Source: Pseudomonas reactans
GTDB taxonomy: Bacteria > Pseudomonadota > Gammaproteobacteria > Pseudomonadales > Pseudomonadaceae
Direction: 5' to 3'
DNA: 64,000 nucleotides
Assembly: GCF_013385825.1 (NCBI RefSeq)
Contig: NZ_JACAPG010000020.1
Coordinates: 364,568 to 428,567 of the forward strand
Below, in pieces: positions 24,914-32,711 of this stretch (the first letter of the stretch is position 1; every line of letters begins with the position of its first letter). Position numbers and translations under genes: made by a program. The notes under the pieces were generated by a model. That model was not told the DNA's origin, ran no database searches, and worked only from the letters and a program-made list of their open reading frames with translations.

Positions 24914-24940
24914 TAAAGTTTATCCGGGTATGGCCGAAAA
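24914..24940 (+). promoter_or_regulatory. sigma28 (FliA) promoter of flgM
   Basis: TAAAGTTT (24914-24921), 11-base spacer, GCCGAAAA (24933-24940). The -35 box is the exact consensus and the -10 box differs by one base from GCCGATAA. It lies 37 bases before the flgM ATG. Confidence 0.88.
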
Positions 24941-24977
24941 CATGGCAAGCGTCCAAATACCCAGAGGTTTTTTGATC

Positions 24978-25301
24978 ATGGTCATCGATTTCAGTCGTTT
25001 AAATAACACCCCGACCCCGTCGGCCCCTACGCGAGCCACTGGCACCAAAGACAGCGTAGAAGCCAAGGCCCAGCCACTGCCCGCCAAGGCAGAACAGGCC
25101 AGCGTCAGCCAGAGCGGGGAATCCGTACACCTGAGCAACGAGGCTCAACAGTTGCAGAAGGTCACTGACTCGCTGCGCGATCAACCGGTGGTCAATAAAG
25201 CCCGTGTGGCCGAATTGAAACAGGCAATCGCCGATGGCAGCTATAAAGTCGACAGCAACCGTGTAGCCAGCAAGCTGCTTAATTTCGAAGCCGAGCGCTA
25301 G
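24978..25301 (+). CDS. flgM: anti-sigma28 factor FlgM
   Basis: Binds and inhibits FliA until it is exported through the completed hook. The 107-residue protein starts at 24978 (MVIDFSRLNNTPT); the open frame upstream would read through the sigma28 promoter and is rejected. The N-terminal half is disordered; the C-terminal half (ESVHLSNEAQQLQKVTDSLR to SNRVASKLLNFE) is the FliA-binding region. It is followed by flgN and flgZ, all probably FliA-driven. Confidence 0.93.
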   Translation: MVIDFSRLNNTPTPSAPTRATGTKDSVEAKAQPLPAKAEQASVSQSGESVHLSNEAQQLQKVTDSLRDQPVVNKARVAELKQAIADGSYKVDSNRVASKLLNFEAER

Positions 25302-25349
25302 GCAAAGGCCTGCGCAGGGCTTTTGGACGCTTAAACCCCAAGGCCAGCC

Positions 25350-25820
25350 ATGCATCACGACGAAAATCTGCTTCAACTGATCATTGATGATCTAGCCCCG
25401 ACCCAACAGCTGCTTGAGCTGCTTCGGGAAGAAACCCTGGCCCTCTTCGGTCGGGACATGCTCCTGCTCGAAGAAATTCTGGCGCGCAAGCAGTCGCTGA
25501 TTATCCTGCTGGAACAGCACGGCAAAAAACGCAGCGAGATCCTCATCAGCCTGGGCCTGCCAGCGGACCATGATGGCCTGGCACAATTGGCCAGCCACTC
25601 CACGGTCGGCGATCAGTTACTGGCGCAGAGCAAGGAGCTCAATCAATTGCTCAGCCAGTGCCAGGAAACCAACCTGCTCAACGGTCAGTCAATCCAGCTT
25701 CAGCAAGCCACGACCGCCAACCAGTTGCGTATACTTCACGGCGGAGAGCCTCCGGCGCTTTACAACGCCCAAGGTTCCACCTCGCGCCTGGTCAAGCCAA
25801 GCACCCGCAGCCAAGCCTGA
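25350..25820 (+). CDS. flgN: flagellar export chaperone FlgN
   Basis: Cytoplasmic chaperone for the hook-filament junction proteins FlgK and FlgL. The 156-residue, largely alpha-helical protein has the FlgN pattern of an N-terminal coiled region (DENLLQLIIDDLAPTQQLLE) and a Gln/Leu-rich central helix (LNQLLSQCQETNLLNGQSI). It starts 48 bases after flgM and precedes flgZ. Confidence 0.92.
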   Translation: MHHDENLLQLIIDDLAPTQQLLELLREETLALFGRDMLLLEEILARKQSLIILLEQHGKKRSEILISLGLPADHDGLAQLASHSTVGDQLLAQSKELNQLLSQCQETNLLNGQSIQLQQATTANQLRILHGGEPPALYNAQGSTSRLVKPSTRSQA

Positions 25821-25916
25821 CGCCGGTTTACAGCGCGACCTATCCAAGGCGCGCCACATACTGGCAGAATGCCTGCTCTTGCGTGTAGTCGTATTTTGTC
25901 TGGAGATGGAAGAACC

Positions 25917-26666
25917 GTGTTCAACGCCCTTAATGCGGAAGATGCCCCGCAGCCACCCAAGGTCCTCACCACGCCTCTGGAAATCGCCAGTACCTTGCGG
26001 ATGCTGCAAGACAGCCATGACCCGCTGATCATCACCTTCCATGAGCGCAGCCAGCGCTTCCAGAGCTACCTGGTGGACGTCAATCGCGACAGCGGCACCC
26101 TGGCCCTGGATGAAATGATCCCCCGCGACGGCGAACGCTACCTGGAAAACGGCGAGCCCTTCCGCATCGAAGGCTTCCACGAAGGCGTACGCGTTGCCTG
26201 GGAAAGCAACGGCAGCCTGAGCATCAGCGAAAAGGACGGCCACCGCATCTACACCGGCAGCCTGCCCGACGAAGTGGTCTACCATCAGCGCCGCAATGCC
26301 TTCCGCGCCGCCTTGAAGCTAGCCCAACTGGTCAACATCGAGCTGGGTGGCGAGAAGCTCAAGGCGCCTATCAGCGGCAAGCTGCTGGATATTTCCGCCA
26401 CCGGCTGCAAACTGCGTTTTGAAGGGGATATCTCCGAGCGCTTGCAACTGGGCCAGGTCTACGACCGCTTTATCGCTGCCCTGCCCTTTGGCAGCATGAC
26501 CACCTCCGTCGAACTGCGCTACTTGCACTTCGAAGAGAAGATCAACACCACCTTCGCCGGCGTGCGCTTTCATAACATGAGTGGCTTGGTGCAGCGCCAG
26601 GTCGAGCGCTTTGTGTACCAGTTGCAACGCGAAGCACGACGCTTCGACAAAGACGACGATTTTTAA
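25917..26666 (+). CDS. flgZ: flagellar brake protein FlgZ/YcgR (PilZ domain)
   Basis: c-di-GMP receptor that slows flagellar rotation. The 249-residue protein has the YcgR N-terminal domain (about 15-115) and a C-terminal PilZ domain with the ligand motifs RRNAFR (RxxxR type) and DISATGC (DxSxxG). GTG at 25917 (MFNALNAEDAPQ) was chosen because GGAAGA lies just upstream; an ATG 48 bases earlier is in frame but reads through that ribosome-binding site. It follows flgMN, as in P. aeruginosa and P. putida, and ends in a bidirectional terminator. Confidence 0.9.
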   Translation: MFNALNAEDAPQPPKVLTTPLEIASTLRMLQDSHDPLIITFHERSQRFQSYLVDVNRDSGTLALDEMIPRDGERYLENGEPFRIEGFHEGVRVAWESNGSLSISEKDGHRIYTGSLPDEVVYHQRRNAFRAALKLAQLVNIELGGEKLKAPISGKLLDISATGCKLRFEGDISERLQLGQVYDRFIAALPFGSMTTSVELRYLHFEEKINTTFAGVRFHNMSGLVQRQVERFVYQLQREARRFDKDDDF

Positions 26667-26685
26667 AGCTTAAAGATCGCGGCAA

Positions 26686-26724
26686 GAAAAACGGGCAGAT
26701 CCTGATGGAATCTGCCCGTTTTGC
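26686..26724. terminator. bidirectional terminator between flgZ and MFS gene
   Basis: AACGGGCAGAT/ATCTGCCCGTT stem (26690-26700 with 26710-26720), with A-rich and T-rich flanks serving both convergent genes. Confidence 0.85.
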
Positions 26725-26726
26725 AT

Positions 26727-28112
26727 TCAGGGGCGCGCCCTGCTCAAGTCGTGAGGGTGCTCGTCCGGCCCAGCGGGCGCAGGCGGCCCTACAAAGGGCG
26801 GTTCGTCCGCTTCGGGGCTCAACGCCGCTTCCGGCTCAGGTTCAGGGGCGGCGGTTTGCATTTGTTCCTGAACCACGGCCTCGTCTACCCGCGGATCGAG
26901 ACAAGCCACCAGCGGCGAACTGGACATGCTGTCGGGCATTGCCACGTGGTGCAACGGTGCATCATCCACCTGATGCAGGTTGGTCACCGCTTTCGGTCGG
27001 ATGCGCCACACCAGGATCAACGCACACAGGCTGAAAAACGCATACAGCATGTGGCTGCCGAACAGCTTCATCACCACACCGGCGAGCAACGGCCCGACAC
27101 TGGCGCCGACGCCGTAGGTCACCAACAGCATGGCCGTCAGCGACACGCGTCGATCGCCTTCCACATGGTCGTTGGAGAACGCCACCGCCAGCGGATACAG
27201 ACAGAACTGCACCAGGGAGCAGACAAAGCCTGCCACGAACAGCACTTCCAGCGGCACCTTGGTCAGTATCGCCAGCGGCAACGCCGCCACGGCCAGGCAC
27301 AGGGCAAAGCAGCGGATCAGCAGCGCGCGATCATAGCGGTCCGACAGCCAGCCCAATGGCCACTGCACCACCAGCCCGGCAAAAATGCAGCTACCCATGA
27401 ACAGGCCCACTTGCTCGGTGGTCAAGCCCTGCTGAGAGGCATACAACGGCGCCAGACCGTAGAACGAGCCGACGATCAGCCCCGCGCCAAGCACGGTACT
27501 CAGGGACTGCGGCACGCGTTTTATAAAGAAGCGCGGCTCCATCGGGGCAGGATGCAGAGGCGCCGGGTGAATGCGCCGCGTCATGGCCACCGGCACCAGG
27601 CACAGCGCAAAACACAGCGCGACCAGCATCAGCAACTCAAGACCCAATTGAGGGTGCATGACCAGAATCAGTTGGCCGAGCACCAGGCCCAGGTAAGACG
27701 CAATCATATAGCCGCTGAACACCACGCCACGCTGCTTGGCATCGGCCTGCTCATTGAGCCAGCTCTCGATGACCATGTACTGGCACATCATGCCCAGGCC
27801 GACGATCATCCGCAGCACGATCCACGCCGGCAGCCAATCGATCAGCCCGTGGCCCAACACCGCCGCGCCGACGATCCCGGCGCAGGTCGCATAGGCGCGA
27901 ATATGCCCGACCCGGGCAATCAGGCGATGCCCGATCTTGCCACCCAGCACCAGGCCAAAATAGTTGGCCGCCATCAACGCGCCGACCCACAGGCTGTCGA
28001 CATGATCGGCCGCCAGGCGCAGGGCCAGGTAAGTACTGAGCAGGCCGGAGCCGATCAGCATCATCAAGGAGGCGAAATAAAGGGCTCGAAAAGATTTCCA
28101 GATCTGGCGCAT
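26727..28112 (-). CDS. MFS transporter (YcaD-like)
   Basis: A 461-residue inner-membrane protein with about 12 hydrophobic segments. It opens with MRQIWKSFRALYFASLMMLI and has MFS loop motifs such as GGKIGHRLIARVGHIR and GWLSDRYDRALL. The fold resembles the YcaD/UMF subgroup. The last 75 residues (after about 385) form a Pro/Glu/Ala-rich cytoplasmic tail, longer than usual for this family. The transported substrate is unknown. It is convergent with flgZ and unrelated to motility by content. Confidence 0.85.
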   Translation of the reverse strand: MRQIWKSFRALYFASLMMLIGSGLLSTYLALRLAADHVDSLWVGALMAANYFGLVLGGKIGHRLIARVGHIRAYATCAGIVGAAVLGHGLIDWLPAWIVLRMIVGLGMMCQYMVIESWLNEQADAKQRGVVFSGYMIASYLGLVLGQLILVMHPQLGLELLMLVALCFALCLVPVAMTRRIHPAPLHPAPMEPRFFIKRVPQSLSTVLGAGLIVGSFYGLAPLYASQQGLTTEQVGLFMGSCIFAGLVVQWPLGWLSDRYDRALLIRCFALCLAVAALPLAILTKVPLEVLFVAGFVCSLVQFCLYPLAVAFSNDHVEGDRRVSLTAMLLVTYGVGASVGPLLAGVVMKLFGSHMLYAFFSLCALILVWRIRPKAVTNLHQVDDAPLHHVAMPDSMSSSPLVACLDPRVDEAVVQEQMQTAAPEPEPEAALSPEADEPPFVGPPAPAGPDEHPHDLSRARP

Positions 28113-28340
28113 CGGCGTTCCGAGCGGCTCCTTGCGGTGAGAGACAGGGCTATCGGCATGATAGTCCGGGGTGGCCGGGTCCGGACAGGCGGTATGCGCT
28201 GTTTCCGGGGATTATTTTGCTTAAAGGCTCAGACGCTGTCCGGCTGCGCGCGGGATACACGAATCGCTATAAATACACGATGCCAGGGCTGTGAACCCAT
28301 AACCCCGGCAAGGTTCGACCCATCTTCGGAAAACGCCCAC

Positions 28341-28376
28341 AAAAAAGCCCCGCCAGACGGATCTGTGCGGGGCTTT
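28341..28376 (-). terminator. terminator of tRNA-Arg(CCT)
   Basis: AAAGCCCCGC/GCGGGGCTTT stem with a TTTTTT run on the minus strand, starting 6 bases after the tRNA 3' end. Confidence 0.85.
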
Positions 28377-28381
28377 GGATC

Positions 28382-28458
28382 TGGTGTCCCAGGGCCGGTT
28401 CGAACGGCCAACCTTCCCCTTAGGAGGGGGATGCTCTATCCAATTGAGCTACTGGGAC
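28382..28458 (-). tRNA. tRNA-Arg (anticodon CCT)
   Basis: A 77-base tRNA. The acceptor GTCCCAG pairs with CTGGGAC, and the D-arm (GCTC..GAGC), anticodon stem TCCCC/GGGGA with loop CTCCTAA (anticodon CCT) and T-arm GGCCG-TTCGAAC-CGGCC are complete. The 3' CCA is encoded. It reads AGG codons. Confidence 0.95.
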
Positions 28459-28783
28459 AAATGACAGCCACTGCGCTAAAGGCGCGGCGACAGACGGCGT
28501 GCATGTTAACGGCCGAGGTGGGTTTTGTCATGTCGTCCGTGGGCTTTTTGAGTGTAGGCCGGTACTGACCTTATTTATCCTGCCTTGCCCCCACAAACAC
28601 GGGCCCGTGAGGCCATCGTGCAAAATGCACTCTCCCAAAACGCCATCATTGCAAATTGCAACCTTCCAGCCATTTAAAATAGACTCAACCCGTTGATTTA
28701 ATTGAACTAATAGGTTGGCATGACACCTGCAATACTTCTCCTACAAACCCAATAAGCCACGGCGTTAAGCGGAGAACATAACC
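28459..28783. other. region upstream of the small-protein pair
   Basis: 325 bases between the divergent tRNA-Arg and the first small gene. They hold the tRNA promoter area and the sigma54-like element at 28716-28731; the part from about 28560 to 28710 is relatively AT-rich. No other feature was identified. Confidence 0.5.
28716..28731 (+). promoter_or_regulatory. sigma54-like promoter of the small-protein pair
   Basis: TGGCATGACACCTGCA has GG and GC in the exact -24/-12 register, with C in place of the usual T before TGCA. It would start transcription near 28743, 41 bases before the first ATG. Confidence 0.5.
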
Positions 28784-29011
28784 ATGAACAGTGCCCTTCT
28801 GTTAGCCCTCAACACCGTAGCCTTGGCTGCACTGCTGATGTTTCATTTTCAATCGACCGGCAGCAACGACCCCGCCCAAATCAGCCAGGCCGTGCCACAT
28901 CACTTGCAACAACGCCCACAACTGGCGGTGATGACCCCAAACGCGCAATCGCCGGTACGCGTGGCCCAAGAGGCTCAGTCCACACCTGCTTCTGAACACT
29001 GGGTTTTCTGA
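28784..29011 (+). CDS. small membrane-anchored or secreted protein, unknown
   Basis: A 75-residue protein with one hydrophobic N-terminal helix (ALLLALNTVALAALLMFHF, residues about 4-22) and a polar, Gln/Pro/Ser-rich tail. The helix could be a membrane anchor or an uncleaved signal. GGAG lies about 11 bases before the ATG. A second small gene follows after 10 bases, so they are probably co-transcribed from the sigma54-like site. I do not recognise the family. Confidence 0.6.
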   Translation: MNSALLLALNTVALAALLMFHFQSTGSNDPAQISQAVPHHLQQRPQLAVMTPNAQSPVRVAQEAQSTPASEHWVF

Positions 29012-29021
29012 GGACATTCTG

Positions 29022-29201
29022 ATGAACAAATTTGCCTGGCTGTTTTTGTGCCTGACCGCATTGGCTGCAGTTCTGGGCATAAGCACCGAATCCTATGACG
29101 GCCAGACCACTGCATTTGTTAGCAGCGGCGTGTTCGCCTGTCTATTGCTGCTCACGTTGATCGTCGGTCGACGCATCAAATTCGACCCCATCCTGCGCTA
29201 A
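29022..29201 (+). CDS. small two-helix membrane protein (PA3371-like)
   Basis: A 59-residue protein, MNKFAWLFLCLTALAAVLGI at the start, with hydrophobic segments at about 4-20 and 30-48 separated by a short polar loop, ending in GRRIKFDPILR. The basic tail and size recall a conserved Pseudomonas family of uncharacterised proteins (PA3371-like, from memory). AGGA lies eight bases upstream of the ATG. It is the second gene of a two-gene unit; function unknown. Confidence 0.65.
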   Translation: MNKFAWLFLCLTALAAVLGISTESYDGQTTAFVSSGVFACLLLLTLIVGRRIKFDPILR

Positions 29202-29581
29202 TCTCCTTTCCCTACCTTATGTCGCCTCCCCCTCGCTAATCGGCAAATTGCCACTAGTCTTAAACTTAAGGGCAAAAGGCCACTTTGCTATAGGATGTGC
29301 GGCCTCAAACCCTGTGGTGGCCTGGACTGACGGGAAGTTCCATCGCGGATTTACGCGTTGAAAAGTTTTCCAACCAGTCCGCAAAAATGCAAATGAGTGC
29401 TGGCATAAAGCCTTTAGGCAGTTCAATATTTGTCACAGAATTGACGCCAAGGAAATGTCAAATCTGAGGCATGATGCGGCCTCTTTGCAATTCAGGTTGA
29501 ACTTTGGTCGTGAGCCTTGTCTTAACACTCATCTTGCGGCCAATTCCAAAAACCGCTCCCCTGAACTAACCGGTTAAATAT
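29202..29581. other. amrZ control region
   Basis: 380 gene-free bases before amrZ. They contain an AlgU-like promoter (29499-29524) and sequences resembling AmrZ operator cores (GGCAAAAGGCC near 29271, GGCATAAAGCC near 29402), which would fit amrZ autorepression known in P. aeruginosa. The operator assignment is tentative. Confidence 0.45.
29499..29524 (+). promoter_or_regulatory. candidate AlgU (sigma22) promoter of amrZ
   Basis: GAACTT (29499-29504) is the exact -35 box of AlgU promoters. TCTTA (29520-29524) is a partial -10 box, at a 15-base spacing that is one short of optimal. amrZ is AlgU-dependent in P. aeruginosa. Confidence 0.45.
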
Positions 29582-29908
29582 ATGCGCCCATTGAAACAGG
29601 CAATTTATTCCAGCCGTACGGCTGACAAGTTCGTCGTACGTCTGCCAGACGGAATGCGGGAACGCATTGCCGAGGTGGCTCGCAATCATCACCGCAGCAT
29701 GAACTCCGAAATCATCGCGCGCCTGGAACAAAGCCTCATTCAGGAAGGTGCGCTGGGCGACGAGTTGAGCATGCGCCTGGACAGCCCCGAGCTGTCGCTG
29801 CACGAACGCGAACTGCTGCAGCGTTTTCGTCAGCTCTCCCATCGTCAGCAAAATGCTCTCGTCTCGCTTATCGCGCACGACGTTGAGGCGGCCGCAGAAG
29901 CCAATTGA
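29582..29908 (+). CDS. amrZ: ribbon-helix-helix regulator AmrZ
   Basis: Global regulator of alginate, motility and c-di-GMP genes. The 108-residue protein has an extended N-terminal arm (MRPLKQA), a ribbon-helix-helix domain (DKFVVRLPDGMRERIAEVA, then HHRSMNSEIIARLEQSL; about residues 15-52) and a helical C-terminal tetramerisation region (SPELSLHERELLQRFRQLSH). It closely resembles P. aeruginosa AmrZ. In P. fluorescens AmrZ represses motility, which is notable with flagellar genes 3 kb away. A terminator follows directly. Confidence 0.93.
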   Translation: MRPLKQAIYSSRTADKFVVRLPDGMRERIAEVARNHHRSMNSEIIARLEQSLIQEGALGDELSMRLDSPELSLHERELLQRFRQLSHRQQNALVSLIAHDVEAAAEAN

Positions 29909-29925
29909 TCTGCAACTGAAAGCCG

Positions 29926-29952
29926 AAGCCAGCCATGTGCTGGCTTTTTTTT
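29926..29952 (+). terminator. terminator of amrZ
   Basis: AAGCCAGC-catgt-GCTGGCTT followed by a T8 run, 17 bases after the stop. Confidence 0.9.
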
Positions 29953-29964
29953 GCATGGGATTTT

Positions 29965-30053
29965 TTGTAGGAGCAGGCTTGCCGGCGATCCGAGCGATGC
30001 GGTCTATCAGTTAAACCGAGGGGATGCGATCGCTGGCAAGCCAGCTCCTACAG
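29965..30053. repeat. REP doublet
   Basis: TGTAGGAGCAGGCTTGCCGG and inverted partner ending GGCAAGCCAGCTCCTACAG around about 40 bases, between the convergent amrZ and mgtE. Confidence 0.85.
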
Positions 30054-30077
30054 AGGGAGCCGGCGCGCCATGCAAGA

Positions 30078-31520
30078 TCAGAGCAGGAAGATCGTTGCCA
30101 AGCCCAGAAAGATGAAAAAGCCACCACTGTCGGTCATGGCCGTGATCATCACGCTGGCACCCATTGCCGGGTCGCGCCCAAGGCGGGCCAGAGTCATCGG
30201 GATCAATACCCCCATCAGTGCCGCCAGCAGCAGGTTAAGGGTCATGGCGGCGGTCATCACCACGCCGAGCGACCAACTGCCATACAGCAAGTAGGCCACC
30301 ACACCGATCACCCCACCCCACACCAAGCCATTGATAAGGCCTACCGCCAACTCTTTGCGCAGCAGGCGCGACGAGTTCGCTGTACTCACCTGATCCAGCG
30401 CCATGGCGCGCACGATCATGGTAATCGTCTGGTTACCCGAGTTACCGCCGATCCCGGCCACGATCGGCATCAGTGCGGCGAGCGCCACCAACTTCTCGAT
30501 CGACCCTTCGAACAACCCAATCACACGCGACGCGATAAAAGCGGTGATCAGGTTAATGGCCAGCCACGCCCAACGGTTATGCAGTGAACGCCAAACCGAT
30601 GCAAAAATATCTTCCTCTTCACGCAAACCTGCCATGTTGAGGACTTCGGTCTCACTCTCTTCACGAATCAGGTCGACCATTTCATCGATGGTCAAACGAC
30701 CGATCAACTTGCCGTTCTTGTCGACCACCGGCGCCGAGATCAAGTCATAACGTTCAAACGCCTGGGCAGCCTCGTAGGCGTCTTCATCCGGGTGAAAGCT
30801 CACCGGATCACTGGCCATGACGTCGGCCACTTTTTTCTCAGGGTCGTTGACCAGCAGGCGCTTGATCGGCAGCACGCCCTTGAGAATGCCCTCGTAATCG
30901 ACCACAAACAGTTTGTCGGTATGGCCCGGCAACTCTTTGAGACGACGCAGGTAACGCAAGACCACTTCCAAACTGACGTCTTCGCGGATGGTGACCATCT
31001 CGAAGTCCATCAGGGCGCCGACCTGATCCTCGTCGTAGGACAGCGCGGAGCGCACACGCTCACGCTGCTGGCCGTCGAGGGCCTCCATCAGCTCATGGAC
31101 AACATCACGGGGCAGTTCGGGGGCCAGGTCGGCCAGTTCGTCGGCGTCCATCTCCTTGGCCGCGGCCAAGAGCTCATGATCGTCCATGTCGGCGATCAGG
31201 GTTTCTCGGACCGAGTCGGACACTTCGAGCAGGATGTCGCCGTCGCGGTCAGCCTTGACCAACTGCCAGAGAGTCAGTCGATCATCCAGCGGCAAGGCTT
31301 CGAGAATGTAGGCGACGTCAGCGGAGTGAAGGTCGTCGAGCTTGCGTTGCAGCTCAACGAGGTTTTGCCGGTGAACCAGGTTTTCGACCAGGTTGTTGTT
31401 CGGGCCATCCTGGCGATGCGTAAGGTCTTCGACCACGCGTTGGCGCTGCAGCAGCTCGATGACTTGAGCCAGGCGATCCTGCAGGCTTTCTTGTGTTTTC
31501 TTTACTTCTACTTCGGTCAT
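30078..31520 (-). CDS. mgtE: magnesium transporter MgtE
   Basis: Mg2+ channel of the inner membrane. The 480-residue protein has the N-terminal superhelical domain (about 40-165), two CBS domains (about 170-290) that gate by Mg2+, and a C-terminal five-helix pore region with GIGGNSGNQTITMIVRAMA. The start at 31520 (MTEVEVKKTQESL) has GGAG seven bases upstream. In P. aeruginosa MgtE has also been linked to virulence gene control. It ends near a REP pair. Confidence 0.93.
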   Translation of the reverse strand: MTEVEVKKTQESLQDRLAQVIELLQRQRVVEDLTHRQDGPNNNLVENLVHRQNLVELQRKLDDLHSADVAYILEALPLDDRLTLWQLVKADRDGDILLEVSDSVRETLIADMDDHELLAAAKEMDADELADLAPELPRDVVHELMEALDGQQRERVRSALSYDEDQVGALMDFEMVTIREDVSLEVVLRYLRRLKELPGHTDKLFVVDYEGILKGVLPIKRLLVNDPEKKVADVMASDPVSFHPDEDAYEAAQAFERYDLISAPVVDKNGKLIGRLTIDEMVDLIREESETEVLNMAGLREEEDIFASVWRSLHNRWAWLAINLITAFIASRVIGLFEGSIEKLVALAALMPIVAGIGGNSGNQTITMIVRAMALDQVSTANSSRLLRKELAVGLINGLVWGGVIGVVAYLLYGSWSLGVVMTAAMTLNLLLAALMGVLIPMTLARLGRDPAMGASVMITAMTDSGGFFIFLGLATIFLL

Positions 31521-31860
31521 AGGCGAACTCCACTCCCAGCAGCGGGGCACGCCGGAAGGATCAATCAGTCAATTCATGATTGGTAAAACGGGGTACTGAG
31601 CAACTACTGGGTAAGTCCATGGAGGTATTCCACAAGCCCCGGCGGGGCTGACGGGCGCAATGATACACCGCCCGGCCACTTTAAACGTCAAAAAACTGGG
31701 AAGAACAAGCGCTTGCGAGCCAAAGCTGAGTATTGGCTGCATCTATGAACTGCGACGACGCAGTGGAGAAGGAAAACACATGGAGGCGAGAGAAAAAGAA
31801 AAAATCCTACACAAACCCCAGACGGCAAAAAGCCCGCACTAGGCGGGCTTTTTGTTTGTA
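31521..31860. other. mgtE upstream region and tRNA terminator
   Basis: 340 bases without a supported gene. They contain the mgtE leader and promoter area, and at the right edge the terminator of the tRNA-Arg(ACG) genes (31827-31855). No Mg2+-sensing riboswitch was recognised by eye. Confidence 0.5.
31827..31855 (-). terminator. terminator of the tRNA-Arg(ACG) pair
   Basis: AAAAAGCCCGC/GCGGGCTTTTT stem with T-run on the minus strand, just beyond the second tRNA-Arg. Confidence 0.85.
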
Positions 31861-31937
31861 TGGTGCACTCGACAGGATTCGAACCTGTGACCGCTCGGTT
31901 CGTAGCCGAGTACTCTATCCAGCTGAGCTACGAGTGC
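31861..31937 (-). tRNA. tRNA-Arg (anticodon ACG), copy 2
   Basis: A 77-base tRNA with acceptor GCACTCG/CGAGTGC, anticodon loop CTACGAA (ACG, read as ICG after deamination) and T-arm ACAGG-TTCGAAT-CCTGT. CCA is encoded. By eye it is identical to the copy at 32010-32086. Confidence 0.95.
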
Positions 31938-32009
31938 AGATTGTGTTTTTAGACCAGATCACAACTGGTTGTAACCGAATCACCTGCATTGCTGCAACTG
32001 ACTCTTAAA

Positions 32010-32086
32010 TGGTGCACTCGACAGGATTCGAACCTGTGACCGCTCGGTTCGTAGCCGAGTACTCTATCCAGCTGAGCTACGAGTGC
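32010..32086 (-). tRNA. tRNA-Arg (anticodon ACG), copy 1
   Basis: Same 77-base sequence as the gene at 31861-31937, separated from it by 72 bases. It lies downstream of tRNA-Ser and rsmA on the same strand, as in other pseudomonads. Confidence 0.95.
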
Positions 32087-32194
32087 ATTTGTTGCCGCGC
32101 ATTATAGGCCGTTCAATCTCTATGTAAAGCTATTTTTTCGTTAATTTTCAACAACTTAGCGAAAAAACCAGATTGCAACGTACTAAGCAAATAA

Positions 32195-32285
32195 TGGCGG
32201 AGAACGGGGGATTCGAACCCCCGACACCCTTTTGAGGTGTACTCCCTTAGCAGGGGAGCGCCTTCGGCCACTCGGCCAGCTCTCC
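32195..32285 (-). tRNA. tRNA-Ser (anticodon GCT)
   Basis: A 91-base class II tRNA with a long variable arm. Acceptor GGAGAGC pairs with GTTCTCC, the anticodon loop is CTGCTAA (GCT, reading AGC/AGU), the T-arm is CGGGG-TTCGAAT-CCCCC, and CCA is encoded. It sits between rsmA and the tRNA-Arg pair. Confidence 0.95.
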
Positions 32286-32347
32286 GCAACACGGGGCGTA
32301 TATTAACCACGTTCATCCCCGTTTGCAAACATAAAAAACGATAAAAA

Positions 32348-32536
32348 TTAAAGGCTTGGTTCTTCGTCCTTCTCTTTCTTGATCCGCAGGTAGATTTCCT
32401 CGCGGTGTACCGCCACCTCTTTCGGAGCGTTAACCCCGATACGCACTTGATTGCCTTTGACGCCGAGCACGGTCACGGTGATTTCGCCATCACCGATAAT
32501 CAGGCTTTCTGCGCAACGACGAGTCAGAATCAGCAT
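32348..32536 (-). CDS. rsmA: RNA-binding post-transcriptional regulator RsmA/CsrA
   Basis: Dimeric RNA-binding repressor of translation that recognises GGA in hairpin loops and is titrated by Rsm small RNAs under GacS/GacA. The 62-residue protein begins MLILTRRCAESLIIGDGEIT with VTVLGVKGNQVRIGVNAPKE; Leu4 and Arg44 (AVHREEI) positions typical of CsrA are present. The start at 32536 has AGGAGAAAGG upstream. It lies between lysC and tRNA-Ser, the usual rsmA locus of pseudomonads. Confidence 0.95.
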   Translation of the reverse strand: MLILTRRCAESLIIGDGEITVTVLGVKGNQVRIGVNAPKEVAVHREEIYLRIKKEKDEEPSL

Positions 32537-32667
32537 ACCTTTCTCCTCACGCATTTCAGTTCAGGAACAACAGTCTGCAAAAAAAAGGCCTTCGACCTAC
32601 AACCCAAAGGCCATAGCCCTACCCGCCTAAGTATTGTCGAGCGCACGCAAAAGAACATGCGCCCTAC

Positions 32668-32702
32668 AAAAAAAGGAAAGGCGCGGTAAACCGCGCCTTC
32701 CT
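32668..32702 (-). terminator. terminator of lysC
   Basis: GGAAGGCGCGG and CCGCGCCTTTCC form the stem on the minus strand, followed by a T-run (TTTTTTT). It begins 9 bases beyond the lysC stop, so rsmA needs its own promoter. Confidence 0.85.
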
Positions 32703-32711
32703 GGCACTTCG

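Noticed and set aside
26721..28568. 615-codon plus-strand frame over the MFS gene
   Set aside because: Gln/His/Arg-rich antisense shadow that also runs through the tRNA-Arg gene; the minus-strand MFS protein is clear.
31660..31842. 60-codon open frame upstream of the tRNA-Arg genes
   Set aside because: Runs into the tRNA terminator, has no ribosome-binding site and no family resemblance.
28382..32285. tRNA genes as attachment sites of a genomic island
   Set aside because: No integrase, no direct repeat of a tRNA 3' end and only core genes nearby.
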